DNA of 64,000 nt, taken from Perkinsus olseni. Its lineage: Eukaryota; Perkinsozoa; Perkinsida. The notes beneath the pieces were generated by a model. It searched no databases, was not told the origin of the DNA, and saw only the letters and a program-made list of their open reading frames with translations. Positions 11,978-22,233 of the stretch are shown piece after piece (the stretch's first letter is position 1; each line of letters begins with the position of its first letter). Where the stretch lies: contig JABANN010000014.1 of the NCBI GenBank assembly GCA_013115125.1, positions 1 through 64,000 of the forward strand, in the 5' to 3' direction. The position numbers were made by a program, and so were the translations under genes.

Positions 11978-13715
11978 ATGACATCCCCCAGCGGCGCCAC
12001 ACAGGCAGCAGCGACTCTCGCCGCCGCCCTACAGGAGCAGCAGGAGCCGCCTCCTGCCGATGGCCTGGAGCCTAATCACGTTCAGCTTATCCGTAATACA
12101 GCCTTGGGCGTTATACGTAACGGTCCTCAATTCGCTGAATGGTTGCAAACCAAACGTCGTGGAGATAAACAGTACACTTTCCTCTTCAAGGGACTCGGGC
12201 ATGACTACTATCAGTGGTGTCTGTCTAATCCTGAGGAGTGTAAACGATTGGAGGATGCCGCGCAGGAGCAGCAGGCTGATGCGGAGTCGGATTCTGATGC
12301 AAGCGATAGTGGCTCTGAGTCGGACAGGAGCTCGAGGAGCAGGGACAGGAAGCGAAGGTCTAGGTCCCGATCTCGAAATCGCCGCCGTCCACGCAGCCGA
12401 TCCCGCCGTAGCAGGCGCTCAGGCAGCCGACAAAGGCATCATTCGCGGTCTCGCAGAAGGAGGTCCCCTCCGCCGTCATCTTGGCGAAGGCGCGACGCTG
12501 AACGGAGCCGTTATAGGAGAAGATCGAGATCTCGTAGGAGATCGCGCTCGCCCCGAAGCAGAGGTCGGTCTGGATCCAGGAACCGACGCGTGGAACGATC
12601 GAGCGAATCCAGAGAGAGGTTCCTAACGAAGGCTCGGGAGTGGTCGGCGGAGCGAAGGAAGAGATCGGAAAGTAGGATTAGGCGTATCAAAGAGAGGGAC
12701 GAGGAGAGGGAGAGGGAGCGCGCCAGGGAACTACCAACCCAGAGCTCTATGTTCCGTGATCGTCAGCCGCGCGGTTATCGTCCAGGACGGGATTATGAGA
12801 GGAGACCCTTGGGAGGGAAGGGCATGGGGAGCAGCTCCTGGAACAGAAGTCCGTCGGCAAGGCAGGTCGCCCCTCGTCGTCCGAAGCCAGTCAAGGCGAA
12901 TAAGATGTATGGGTGGAGTGATGATGAGTACGTAGAAGGGGAGAGCCCGAAATCTGATGGTGATAATAATGTTGTTGAACACCTCCCTGCACGAGAGCAC
13001 GTCATACCTGATGAGGCGAAGGGGTGGTATAGGGGCTCGGACAATCGATGGAGACGGGCTAGGATCACAACAACGCCTGTATTGACCGTGAAATTAGATC
13101 ATAAAGGGCAAGTCGTTCACGCTAAGAGCAGTGCTGAGCGTCTCGCTATGTTGAAGTCGAAGCTGCTGTCGGGGGGGAAGAAGGCGGACGAGAAGGATGA
13201 ATCGCCTACTATATCCTCCCCTTCGAAGAAGGCCGAGGCTGCTGCTGTTACTTCCAATGAACAGACGTTGCGGGATCCTAGTGAAGGAAGGGAGGCAGAT
13301 ACTGAAGGCGACACTCCGAAGGCGTCGAGGGTGAAGGTGAGTGCAGATAAACGGAAGGCCCGTAGCAGTACCATAAACGACGACGAGGAGAAGGAGAACG
13401 GTGAGAAATCACGTAAGCGAAGAAAGGCTACCGAGGAGGAGGAAAAATCGCAGGTTGAAGAGCAGGAGGCGGATGATAAGAAATATCCGAAAAGGAAGCT
13501 CTCACTATCACCGAGGAAGGGGGTAGTACTCTGGCTGTGGGTTCAGCTTCGTCTACGGGTTGGCTTCTTTAGGCGTCCTCGTCACCTTCGGTGGAGGCTC
13601 GACAGAAACAACTCCGTGACAAGTTATTGGGATCGAAGCGGAGCAGGTAGAGGAGCTCTCTCTGCGTACGTGTCTGTTCCACCGTTGTTTTTTCAGTGAT
13701 GAAGGGACTGCCTGA
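11978..13715 (+). CDS. SURP-domain, Arg/Ser-rich splicing-type protein
   Basis: Probably a nuclear pre-mRNA splicing factor. Residues about 29-85 form a SURP (SWAP) module, a helical fold that binds splicing factors such as SF1: NHVQLIRNTALGVIRNGP, then FAEWLQ and FLFKGLGHDYYQWCL. An acidic Ser/Asp patch follows, then a long RS domain (about residues 115-260) of repeated SR, RS and RRRS units, then a charged Lys/Glu-rich tail. Exon 1 ends at 13522, intron 13523-13572 restores frame, exon 2 (13573-13646) encodes a coiled helix EARQKQLRDKLLGSKR, and intron 13647-13696 leads to a short last exon ending at TGA 13713-13715. An overlapping frame in that last exon would give an acidic DDDYDDDV ending at 13740. 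No RRM was seen. SFSWAP or a U2-associated SURP protein are the nearest families. Confidence 0.82.
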
Positions 13716-14018
13716 CGACGACTATGATGATGATGTGTAACAATGCTACGGCCGAGTAAGCTGAGATGGTTAAAGGCTGCTTTTTCCGCTACAGAAGTGT
13801 CTTGCGTTTCTGAGTACCACTGCGCATCTCAGCGACTAACACGCTGGAAGTTCCGAAAAGTGTGGTATTGAGTCGAAGCTAGGGCTTAACGCAACAATCC
13901 CGTACGGTATGAAAACCATGTTTATTATCATTTGATTCTACCCATGGGTCGCATCGCCTTCGTAAGATCACTCTTCAACCTAGTAAATACTTCAACATCA
14001 GTCCTACCACATCTTCAC
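13716..14018. other. Convergent intergenic region
   Basis: About 300 bases between the convergent SURP gene (+) and LRR gene (-), with no open frame of interest. It presumably holds the two 3' UTRs; no clear polyadenylation signal was recognised. Confidence 0.4.
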
Positions 14019-15485
14019 CTACTCAGCCAGCCTATCCTGCAGCTCTGCATTCTCCTTCTCGACCTTTGCTATCAATCCCTTGTGTTCATAGATGTCCACC
14101 TCGCACTCGGCCTTTTCTGACAGCTTACTGCGCAGCTCTCGTTCAAAGGTGGCCTTAGCGAGCTGAAGACCGCGAGGTTTAACCAGGCCGTCCTCATAGA
14201 CTTAACTAGAGCGTTTGTGAGTTGTGATCGAATTTGCTCGAGGTGCCCGTCCGCTCGGCGACCTTCTTCCTCTGCGTCATGTTTCGACCTCTTCTGCTGA
14301 AGGGCTGACAGTTGAGCCTTCATCTTCGCTAGTATATCAGCGGTCCTCGACCGCTCGTTTCGAAGCTCCGATAAGCGGGTGTCCAGTCCTCTTCGTACGG
14401 CTGTGCTTTTCGCCATCGTTCGACACAGGGATCTGAACCACGCCCTTCATGCTCCTCTCGTAACTTCGCTCCCCACTTGAACTCTTCGGTCCTCTGACGC
14501 GCAAGACGGCCCAGACACTCTCTAACGCGATCCAGGAGTTCATCGTCTCCGGTGCTGATCGTGCTATTGTACGCCTCCCCATGATGGCCGGGCTTAGTCA
14601 GTAGTATCTTACCTGTGGCAGCCACCAGCACTATCGACAGTCGCGGAAGCCTCACTCATCAGAGAGTCTTCTAACGCTGTTCTGTTCTCTTGTAGCCGCC
14701 TAGTGGCCGACATCAGTCTCGGGTCGTCTATCCGTATGTTCGAGCCGTCCGCCAATCTCCCGGGGAATCGACACTCGATGATCTTGTCGTTGACACTGAT
14801 ACCATCCATAACCGTGTAGAGTCCTTCCTCACTCAGAGGGTTCTCCGCGATATCTGAACCTTCACAGTGTTCAGAGCGTTCGCTTCACGCCAGGCTCACC
14901 GAGTGCAAGTATCGATCGATTCCGCATCAAGAGCTGTTTCATCGCGGCAGCGTTAGAATCATCCAGAGCAGTTCCTCTCAGGTCCAGCTGAAGGCGCAAC
15001 ACCTAGCAGCGTATCATGTTCAGAGAAGCTACTTCTTCGATGCTCGTGTGCGCTTCCAGGACCTCACAAATCGCCTCAAGTCCGCTACCGTCGCCACGAT
15101 GGACCAACGGATTGTGACGAAGTGACAACCTTAAAGGAACTCACTCAGAGTACCATTCCGCGAACGAGCTTCATCATCATTATGAACTTATCATAAATCT
15201 GGGTCCCTTACGATTCCACCAAGTCGAGCGGCGGCAAGGTGAGACTACCTCTTCAGAAGTGGTGTATACCGCAAGGCCTGGGCCAACACCATCGCTCTGC
15301 CCGGTCCGAGGTCGACTCCCCGAAGGATTATGCTCTTCAGAAGCGGGTTGTGTCTGTACGATGTTGCTGCTGCGAGAGGCAGGGTCGCTCGCCTACCGAA
15401 TGTTGGCAAGGACTTCCTCGTAATCTGATTCTTGCAGCTCGGAGAATCCCAACACAACGTGCTCACTATCGCTCAAGTGGGCCAT
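14019..15485 (-). CDS. Leucine-rich-repeat protein with C-terminal coiled coil
   Basis: Minus strand, several exons. Exon 1 starts at the ATG complementary to 15483-15485 (MAHLSDSEHVVLGFSELQES) and splices at AACATTCG|GTAGGC to an exon with an LRR of the ribonuclease-inhibitor type: NPLLKSIILRGVDLGPGRA, then MVLAQALRYTPLLK. Further LRR units follow (NPLVHRGDGSGLEAICEVL; LRLQLDLRGTALDDSNAAAM; NPLSEEGLYTVMDGISVNDK). The C-terminal third is a charged coiled coil (TRLSELRNERSRTADILAKM) ending KVEKENAELQDRLAE with a TAG at 14019-14021. LRR proteins of this class are protein-binding scaffolds, many of them flagellar or cytoskeletal; nothing here fixes the partner. It diverges from the secreted-protein gene at 16003. 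Confidence 0.72.
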
Positions 15486-16002
15486 CTTGTACAGGAAGAT
15501 TTATTCGTACACGTACGCTGGGCCGTCGGAGAAATCTTGCGCACTTGCACAATCTTGCCTTTCCGCTAGCTCACCCAACTTTTGTAGGTTGACAAACGCA
15601 TTACGATATGATGAATGCTATATGAAGGAACTGGAACAAAGTTATAGAATATGAGCTTTGTTAAGGGGCGTACACTCATTCTCTTAGCGAGCACACGGGC
15701 TTATGTGACGTCAGACGTGTATAAATGCTTTTACAGACCCCTTCATTGGTGGGCATCACTGATGACTATCTATACGGGGGTCCCCCTCTAGACTGCTCGA
15801 GCCTAGCAGCTGAACAGGCTAGCTAGTACCACGTACACAGCGTTCTAGCTTGACCGTTCCTCGGCGCATCTGGTCCAAACACTCCCCAGTGTTGCTAATA
15901 GAGCTGATCATTCGCCTTTTAATGTGATGATGGACGTCAGTGGATGGCGGAACAGGCGTTACATCAATTTGCAGTTACCCAAGTTTATTCTCGATTTCGA
16001 AA
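15486..16002. other. Divergent intergenic region
   Basis: About 520 bases between the LRR gene (-) and the first secreted Cys-rich gene (+). It contains TGACGTCAGACGTGTATAAATG near 15706-15727, which combines a CRE-like TGACGTCA with a TATAAAT box, and a second ACGTCAG at about 15934. These are plausible promoter elements, but TATA and CRE use in this lineage is not established by the sequence. Confidence 0.35.
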
Positions 16003-16507
16003 ATGTTTAAGAAGGTGGCGCTATTCGTCTTATGCGCGCTTATGGCGTCGGAGCTGTCAGGATGCAGCTCCGACTCGACAACAACTACTCCCAAACGTAA
16101 GTGGGTGGGATGCTTTTGCTGGCTCAAGCGTCGCCCATCCTATTTTGATGTATTCAATGTATTTTTCAGCTACCACGAACGACCCAGCGTCCACGCATGC
16201 TGCGCTTCGCACGACCACTCAAACCACTACCACCACAACAACCACTACGACATCGACTAGCACCGTGAACTGTATGAACGGTGATTACTATTGCCAAGTC
16301 ATGTCCGGCAACAAGAATAGTTACTGTAGATATTATGGTAGCACTGGTGTTTGCCAAGGTCTTGACATTCCATGCAACTGCGATGAGATGCCTCCGACCA
16401 CTAAAGCACCACCACCGACTACCTCCCCTAGTACTTCTGGTGCTGGAAACGCCAGTGTCCAACGTGGACTAGAGGCTGATTATAGAGATGAAGATCTGTC
16501 TTTTTAG
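16003..16507 (+). CDS. Secreted Thr-rich six-cysteine protein A
   Basis: Two exons, 16003-16096 and 16170-16507, joined through a GT-AG intron. ATG 16003 gives a classical signal peptide (MFKKVALFVLCALMASELSG) ending near a Cys; an in-frame upstream ATG at 15940 would bury it, so 16003 is preferred. The mature protein has a Thr-rich linker with a run of about ten Thr, then a compact module with six Cys spaced C-x6-C-x10-C-x8-C-x6-C-x-C followed by PPTT, and a hydrophilic tail ending DEDLSF. The Thr run is a likely O-glycosylation site. The neighbouring gene at 17023 has the same plan. I do not recognise the module as a named family; a small disulphide-stabilised surface or secreted lectin-like or protease-inhibitor-like domain is possible but unproven. 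Confidence 0.72.
16215..16262 (+). repeat. Thr-codon (ACN)n low-complexity tract in gene A
   Basis: A run of ACC/ACA/ACT codons encoding the poly-Thr linker of secreted protein A. A similar tract in protein B suggests repeat expansion is part of the family's evolution. Confidence 0.7.
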
Positions 16508-17022
16508 CACGCGCAACTGGTCAGTACCCACGATGAGGGTGAGCAATATCTCTAATAAGGATGTCCAGTATAAAATTCCGTTCCTTCTTCATGGCGAACC
16601 TATAGTGTTTCTTCTTCCTTAGTAACGTCTCGTGACTGTGGTATTCGCCGTGGTTTTCCGACGACTTCGCCTGGGTTGTGTTGATCAAGTTTCCAAAGGG
16701 CAACGCATATGAGGGGAGCCTCCTGCTCAAATGACTCGGCTGAATCCTCTTGAGAGGAAAGTAGCCGGAAATATGAAGCGAGAGCTCGGAGCGGTCACCA
16801 GCCGATAGTCAGCACGCTTCATGCAGGGGTTGTCCAACTCCCTGGTAATTCGTTGTGCAGTTTGAGTGTGATCCTCACAGATGCTCTGATGGGGGTGAGA
16901 ACTCATGCACTGAGCGTCAAGTTAATGGCGCACAAACGATGATCTGGTGGCACGTGACGCTTACTGCGGAGAGTGGATGCGTCACGTCAGACCCCCGAGG
17001 TGACGCCAATCCTACCAAATCC
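16508..17022. other. Intergenic region between the two secreted Cys-rich genes
   Basis: About 515 bases with no supported gene. A CACGTCAG element at about 16982 lies a little upstream of the second gene, resembling the ACGTCAG upstream of the first. Otherwise nothing recognisable. Confidence 0.35.
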
Positions 17023-17513
17023 ATGCTCAGCCTGCCCATCTTCGTCACTTCCTTGGCAGCGCTTATCGCGTTTTCTATCGGCGGTTGTGGCCCGGTGCCC
17101 ACAAGGGCTCCAGAGAGGGGTAAGCTTCGTCTGGTGTGTGCGAGGATTTTGCCAGCCCCTCCGATTGTGTTGTGTCTGTCTCAGTCCCACGGCGAACGAC
17201 TCCCGAGATCCCTTCGAGTATTCGGGGCCACACGACGTCTAGTTCTCCGACTATAACCAGTACTACTACGACCACCACTACTACGACCACTACAACCACT
17301 ACAGAACGTCCACAGTGTACGTACGGAGATATGGCCTGTCGGCTGGCATCACTTGATCTCGATGACCGATGTTTATTCTGGAAGACAGGGAACTGCGAAA
17401 GGCTTCCGAGTCAGCCATGCTCTTGCCTGCCACCGACCACATCCACGACTACCAGTCATAACTTGTCGGAAGTTCCACTAACTACAACGGCACCTCCTGC
17501 CGATGTAACCTAG
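17023..17513 (+). CDS. Secreted Thr-rich six-cysteine protein B (tandem paralogue of A)
   Basis: Exons 17023-17119 and 17185-17513. ATG 17023 begins a signal peptide (MLSLPIFVTSLAALIAFSIG) ending GCG. The mature chain has a Thr run of about 14, then the same Cys framework as protein A with spacing C-x6-C-x10-C-x7-C-x7-C-x-C, again followed by PPTTS. Between the first two Cys both proteins have a Gly-Asp (NGDYY, YGDMA). The second half is another Thr-rich segment (TSTTTSHNLSEVPLTTTAPP) and stop at 17511-17513. Outside the Cys module and Thr tracts the two proteins are very different, so the duplication is old or diversifying. Function unknown; likely secreted or cell-surface. Confidence 0.72.
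17252..17302 (+). repeat. Thr-codon (ACN)n tract in gene B
   Basis: Runs of ACTACTACGACCACC-type codons encode the poly-Thr linker of protein B, parallel to the tract in protein A. Confidence 0.7.
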
Positions 17514-17635
17514 ACTTCCCCACCACAATAAGACCTTAGATGGCGAGAGAATATTTAGCAGCTCACAGTCACCCTGTAATTGTTCGCCTATCTTCCTGGC
17601 GTTGGTCTCAAATCTTTTACCACAGCGCCTTCGTT

Positions 17636-20297
17636 CTAGCTCGCCAGCTGCATCGCTAATTTACTGCGATTGTATCGGCTTATCTGTTGCTCAAGTGGGT
17701 TGAGTTGTTCAGGGTCTCTCGAGTATATCCCTCTGCGACGCTCCAACCGTTTCTGATTGAAGATGTGAGTATCCCCATAGTCCATCCGAAGCTCACATGG
17801 GATCGTTAGCGAGCCCTCAGCCCTCACTAACGCACGCAACACGGGATGAACGGTCAAACGTATTGCCTGAGTTACCGCCAGATAGAGTCGTGTGAAATAT
17901 CATCAGTGAGCATCCTAAATGGCTGCTCGGAGTAGACGTGGAATCGGGAGCGTCTCTTGCCGGCTCGTCGGACAATCTCCTCTGGAGTGTTCCAAAACTT
18001 TCCTGCGGCGGAGTTCTGCGAAACTCCGAGGTTCTTCACGCGCGAAGCTCGGTCTCCTCTGCAGCCAGAAGCATCATACGGCAACGCGAACGCAAGTAGC
18101 CTCACAATTCATTTGCGATGGCGACGTAAGGGGAGCAGTCATCAGCATCGGACCACCAGTCGAACCAGCAAGCCGCCGCGTTGACGTTGTGCATGAACGT
18201 GGCAACCTGTCATTGCCCGTGGAGAGACCTCATTGCCACCCTCTTGGCCCACTGTTTCGTCAGGAATGCTCTTGAGGAAGGGGTATAGCTCAGCGATACG
18301 CTCCTCCGGCCAGCGGATGCTCAGCTGTGACCAGTTGAGGAAAGCAGTAAAGGGGAGAATGAAGTCATCCGAGAGGATCACTGGTATACACCCTGAAATC
18401 AGCAACAGGCCTGGTGCGGAAGGACTTCCGATCAACGCGCGTGCTACCCGCAAAGAAGGACTCATACAGATGGTTGGTCCACGGTGAAGTCCCAGCGGGG
18501 GCCATGCAGAAACGAGACCTCCCCTGAACGGCGACTGTCCTCTTGATAGTCGTACATGCCACCCCACCTTGATCTCGAGGTAGTTCCCGATGAAGCCCCC
18601 AACGCTGACGTCCGGGTATTGGGACAATTCACTCACGAGAGCATTGCGAACTTCGCACCGTTTATACCTATCTCGAAGCGTCATCACTTCACGATGAACG
18701 TGCTTGCTTGAAATGAACGCTCACCCTTCGTGAACCCCACCGTGACGGCCATGGAAAGTCAGCAGTATATCGCGCTCTTCTAGAGGCCTGGCGTGCTGCC
18801 TCATGTACCTAGCCCGCAACCTCAGTCGGCTACTTCCTGGAACCTCACACATCGCTCGACCATGGTCCGTGTGACCAGGTATGATGATGTCCTTCCACGG
18901 GCTGTAACACAGCTTCACGTCTAGGTGATCACCGATGGGCTCGTTCCATGTGGGGCATCTTCCTGATCCACACCCTCACAGGGGGCGTTAAATGACCGCC
19001 TAACCTTCTACTAGTAGGAGTATCGGATTCGGTCTGAGGATATCGTAGAAGGTGAACTGGTACCTGACCGTCAATGCTGTGGCCCCTTGTGAAATAGCTT
19101 TATTCGTACGCTCCTTGACCATCGGCAAAGAGGAATATGTGATCGGCTCCGTCGCGGCGTTGCCACCAAGGGGAGTTGAGCAGCCACTTGAATAGAGGCT
19201 CGTATACCTTAACATGCTCCTTCGACTCGGGAGGTAATGAGTGGCCTCTACCTCAGCTGTCATAGACTGAAGGCCCATGCCGTTTCGGGTTTGCAAACAG
19301 GTGCCGTACACTGGAACGTAGAAGAGGTCGGCGTCGGAGGGGTCTTTAGTTCGATTGGCGCTGGCAACGGATCACTCCTCTCCGGGACGGGCTAGGGGAC
19401 CGCGGGCTCTCACTTGCTCAGGAGCCATTTATGTACCAACACTTCCACTCCCCATTGCCCCATGCCACAGAGCAGAGAGGACTGCTGCAGTCCGGTAAAT
19501 ATTTCTTCCGGCGGCTCATAGACGTAACTGCCGACCGTACCCCGCAGTGTCAAGAAGATGGCTGACTCACGTTACACCTTGAAGCTGCTGAATGACTCAG
19601 GAGAGGGCTGGGCAAGTCCTAGCAGGGCGGGGTAAGTGTAAGGCGTGTCCAACTGCCAGTCGGCCAAGAGGTACTCCACCGAGGAGTCACCAGCCTCGGA
19701 AGCGGCAGTGACAAGGGACACGGCCCTCTGGTAACTGCCACTGGCGCTGGTGAACCCTCAGGGTGGAGGCCCTCACAGTTCCCTGGCCTCCGAAGGGCCT
19801 TCGAACCTGGTCTCTAACGCCAGTAGGGCGTTGAGCATTATATCGGCTAGTGGGGCGGGGCACTTCGGGGCCTGACACCCGGTGGTGCAGGGACGATCGT
19901 TGCGATTGGCGTACCCCGCCCGAGGCGTCCAACCTGTCGAGATAAGGTTCGACACATAGCCTGTAGATCGACGTCAGGAAGTACTGAGAGAGGTTCAGAT
20001 CTTCCCTCATGTATCTGGAGACAGTCGAGGTCGGTGCGGTAGTGAAGTCAGGTAGCTGGTCTCGGCGTGGCAGTGCAGCAGACACGCCAGTCCGACCGGC
20101 CCAGTCGTACGTTGCTTGGAACTGTGCGAGGTCTCGGAAGAAGTCCTCGGTCAGGCAGTCGTCTATACCACCCGGGCACTGATTCACGAGATGATGGTGA
20201 AGAATTTACGCTGGATGGCTACCTCTAGGTGGGCGTTGTAGTTAGAGAAGTTGCCAGAGGTGAGGGGCCATAGGAGGAGACGAAGGACCCTTACCAT
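17636..20297 (-). CDS. Exostosin-family (GT47) glycosyltransferase
   Basis: Minus strand, multi-exon. The first exon reads MVRVLRLLLWPLTSGNFSNY, a signal-peptide or anchor-like start, then a GT-AG intron joins ...AHLE to CPGGIDDCLTEDFFRDLAQF. Downstream pieces match the exostosin domain in order: a PVYGTCL segment typical of the 'ADLFYVPVYGT' region, LFKWLLNSPWW, VIPGHTDHGRA, ILLTFHGRHGG, then the sugar-nucleotide region SRFCMAPAGTSPWTNHLYES, FFAG|CIPVILSDDFILPF and WSQLSIRWPEERI. The C-terminus ends RYNRSKLAMQLAS at 17636-17638. GT47 enzymes act in the Golgi lumen on cell-wall or surface glycans; the acceptor here is unknown. Exon boundaries between 18700 and 19990 are not individually resolved. 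Confidence 0.75.
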
Positions 20298-20395
20298 CTA
20301 CCAACATTACCGCGTCTATACTCGGTCGGCCGTGGACCACAGGGTTCAATGGACGGGCTTGTTCTGGCGAATTGACCAACACAAAAGAAAGACTA

Positions 20396-21958
20396 TTAAG
20401 AGTCGACTACCGGTGACCAGACTGTTTCTGCCTCGACTATGGCGTGGTCGGACGGGAAGCGGAGGTTCGGCAACGAGTGCCCGCCACTGCCTCCGTCATC
20501 AACCGAACTCTTCTCTATTGTCATTCCAGCATTCGTCAGCAAAATGTAATCCTTTGGGTTCTCATCAAAGACATTGGTCTTAGCCGACTGGGCCTGCAAG
20601 GGCGTCCTGAGGTTCCGTGTCGTCGTCAACGGTTGTGTGTGGTACAGGCCAGTATCGGTAACTGCCTTGAGGAAGTCCACCACGGCCAAGTTCCCCGGGG
20701 TGGGGTTGGCGTAGCAGTTGGCATCTACACCGACCAGCAGAGGCAGACCGAGGCTGCTCAAAACTTTGAGGGTCGGGATGGTAAGCCGGCCATTAGTATC
20801 ACCATGGAAGCTCGCGAGCAAAAGGGGATGATCATTTTGGGTACTCACGACAGCAACAGACAAGTCGCCGGATGCCAGGCCTCGGCGTTCCCCTTCAGTC
20901 CGCATAGCCTCTCTCACCCTCTCTGAAGCAGCCACATCGATCTCTAAGCCACAGCCTTTCTTGATAAGAATCACTGAACGCTGCTTCGCTCCGCTGGAAT
21001 TGGACTCGGCAATCAACTCGTAACCCTCGGCCTCATCCACTGACAGTATTCGGCTTTGTATATCGTCGGACACTTCCTGGAGCATGATGACGTCCTCAGC
21101 TCTGAGCAAGTGCTGGACGATGTAGTTCACAAGCTGCTGGGGGCGTTGCGACACACACTTGATGCGCCCGAGTCGCATATCTCGCCAGTCAACGGATGTC
21201 CGCTCAGCGATGGCGATGAGAAGTGAGTCGAATACTGCGAGGCCCACGACAGAGAAGGCGCGGTAGTTCTCCCTGTAGGGCGATGCAACGTTGTACTTCT
21301 CCACACTGAGGGTCGGAATGTGCGCATCCGCCATGAACCGTATCCAACTGTCCAGCCAGGCCTTGCTGGGGGAGAGCTCCTCAGTATAACAGGATATCAT
21401 CGATGGACGGCATCGGCCGTTCCCGAAGACATTGGTGAAGCGGTCCGGCCAAGAGATGATACGACTATCCCCGATGTTCTTGCTGGAGAGAAAACCTGAC
21501 CAGACTCTGAGCTTGGCCAGAAAATCGAAGGCCTCAGCAGAGGACTCTGGGGAAGGCAGACCGAGTACTCGGTAGTTGCCAAGTAGGGATGACCTCACGC
21601 TGAAGGGGAATGCCTCGCACAAGATATCCCCGATAGTTGAGCCGCTGGCTTCAAGGGCTTCGGCAGTGGATTGGAATTCCGCGAGGAAGTGAGTGAACCG
21701 ATGGTCAGAGTCATCGGAGAACTCTAGAGGGTTGGTCTGGACCGAGCCGATGTTCCACGTTGCCACTTTGATTGGAGTGGGTCTGGCTCTACTGACGGGA
21801 CACTGTTGACCACTGTTGTACATGGCCTCGGAGAACAGGGCTCTGTCACCAAAAACGGGTGAGAGCAGGCCTTCCAGACGTCTCATGGAGTAAGAGGGGT
21901 TGTGAACACACACTAGAGGGAGTGATGCACGGTCGCTGCTTTCCCATAACCTTGTCAA
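20396..21958 (-). CDS. Endonuclease/exonuclease/phosphatase (EEP) superfamily protein
   Basis: A single 520-codon exon, unusual here. The EEP signatures are all present: ATWNIG at residues 66-71, MLQEV at 292-296 (metal-binding Glu), SFHGD at 383-387, GVDANCYAN around 410-418 (the catalytic D-x-N) and SDHAIV at 503-508 (catalytic Asp-His). The superfamily includes AP endonucleases, deadenylases, sphingomyelinases and inositol phosphatases; the motifs do not choose between them. Most EEP proteins have only a few dozen residues between the first Asn and the Glu motif, whereas here about 220 residues intervene, so there is a large insertion. No signal peptide or membrane segment is evident. Confidence 0.8.
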   Translation of the reverse strand: MTRLWESSDRASLPLVCVHNPSYSMRRLEGLLSPVFGDRALFSEAMYNSGQQCPVSRARPTPIKVATWNIGSVQTNPLEFSDDSDHRFTHFLAEFQSTAEALEASGSTIGDILCEAFPFSVRSSLLGNYRVLGLPSPESSAEAFDFLAKLRVWSGFLSSKNIGDSRIISWPDRFTNVFGNGRCRPSMISCYTEELSPSKAWLDSWIRFMADAHIPTLSVEKYNVASPYRENYRAFSVVGLAVFDSLLIAIAERTSVDWRDMRLGRIKCVSQRPQQLVNYIVQHLLRAEDVIMLQEVSDDIQSRILSVDEAEGYELIAESNSSGAKQRSVILIKKGCGLEIDVAASERVREAMRTEGERRGLASGDLSVAVVSTQNDHPLLLASFHGDTNGRLTIPTLKVLSSLGLPLLVGVDANCYANPTPGNLAVVDFLKAVTDTGLYHTQPLTTTRNLRTPLQAQSAKTNVFDENPKDYILLTNAGMTIEKSSVDDGGSGGHSLPNLRFPSDHAIVEAETVWSPVVDS

Positions 21959-22233
21959 CGTTTCGAGCCACTAAAGCGCATCAAACGGCCTCGACGATTA
22001 ACTGATTCCAGTGGCCGACAAACGACTGTTCTGGACTTCTCCAGACTGACCGAACCACTGCTAACGCAACAGATTGTCACGATGGAGCTGCAGCAAGGAC
22101 AATGCTATAGTTAAGTGTAGCGAAAAGTATACGTCAACTTGTGGACTTAGCGAAAGCATAGGAAAACGAGGAAGAGGAATCGTTAATGTTGACCTGCTAC
22201 GATACTGAGAGAACAGAATGGCCCCGGCCATTG

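Noticed and set aside
12060-12626. 188-residue open frame overlapping the SURP/RS gene
   Set aside because: It is a shadow of the RS-repeat region in another frame; its composition mirrors the Arg/Ser codons.
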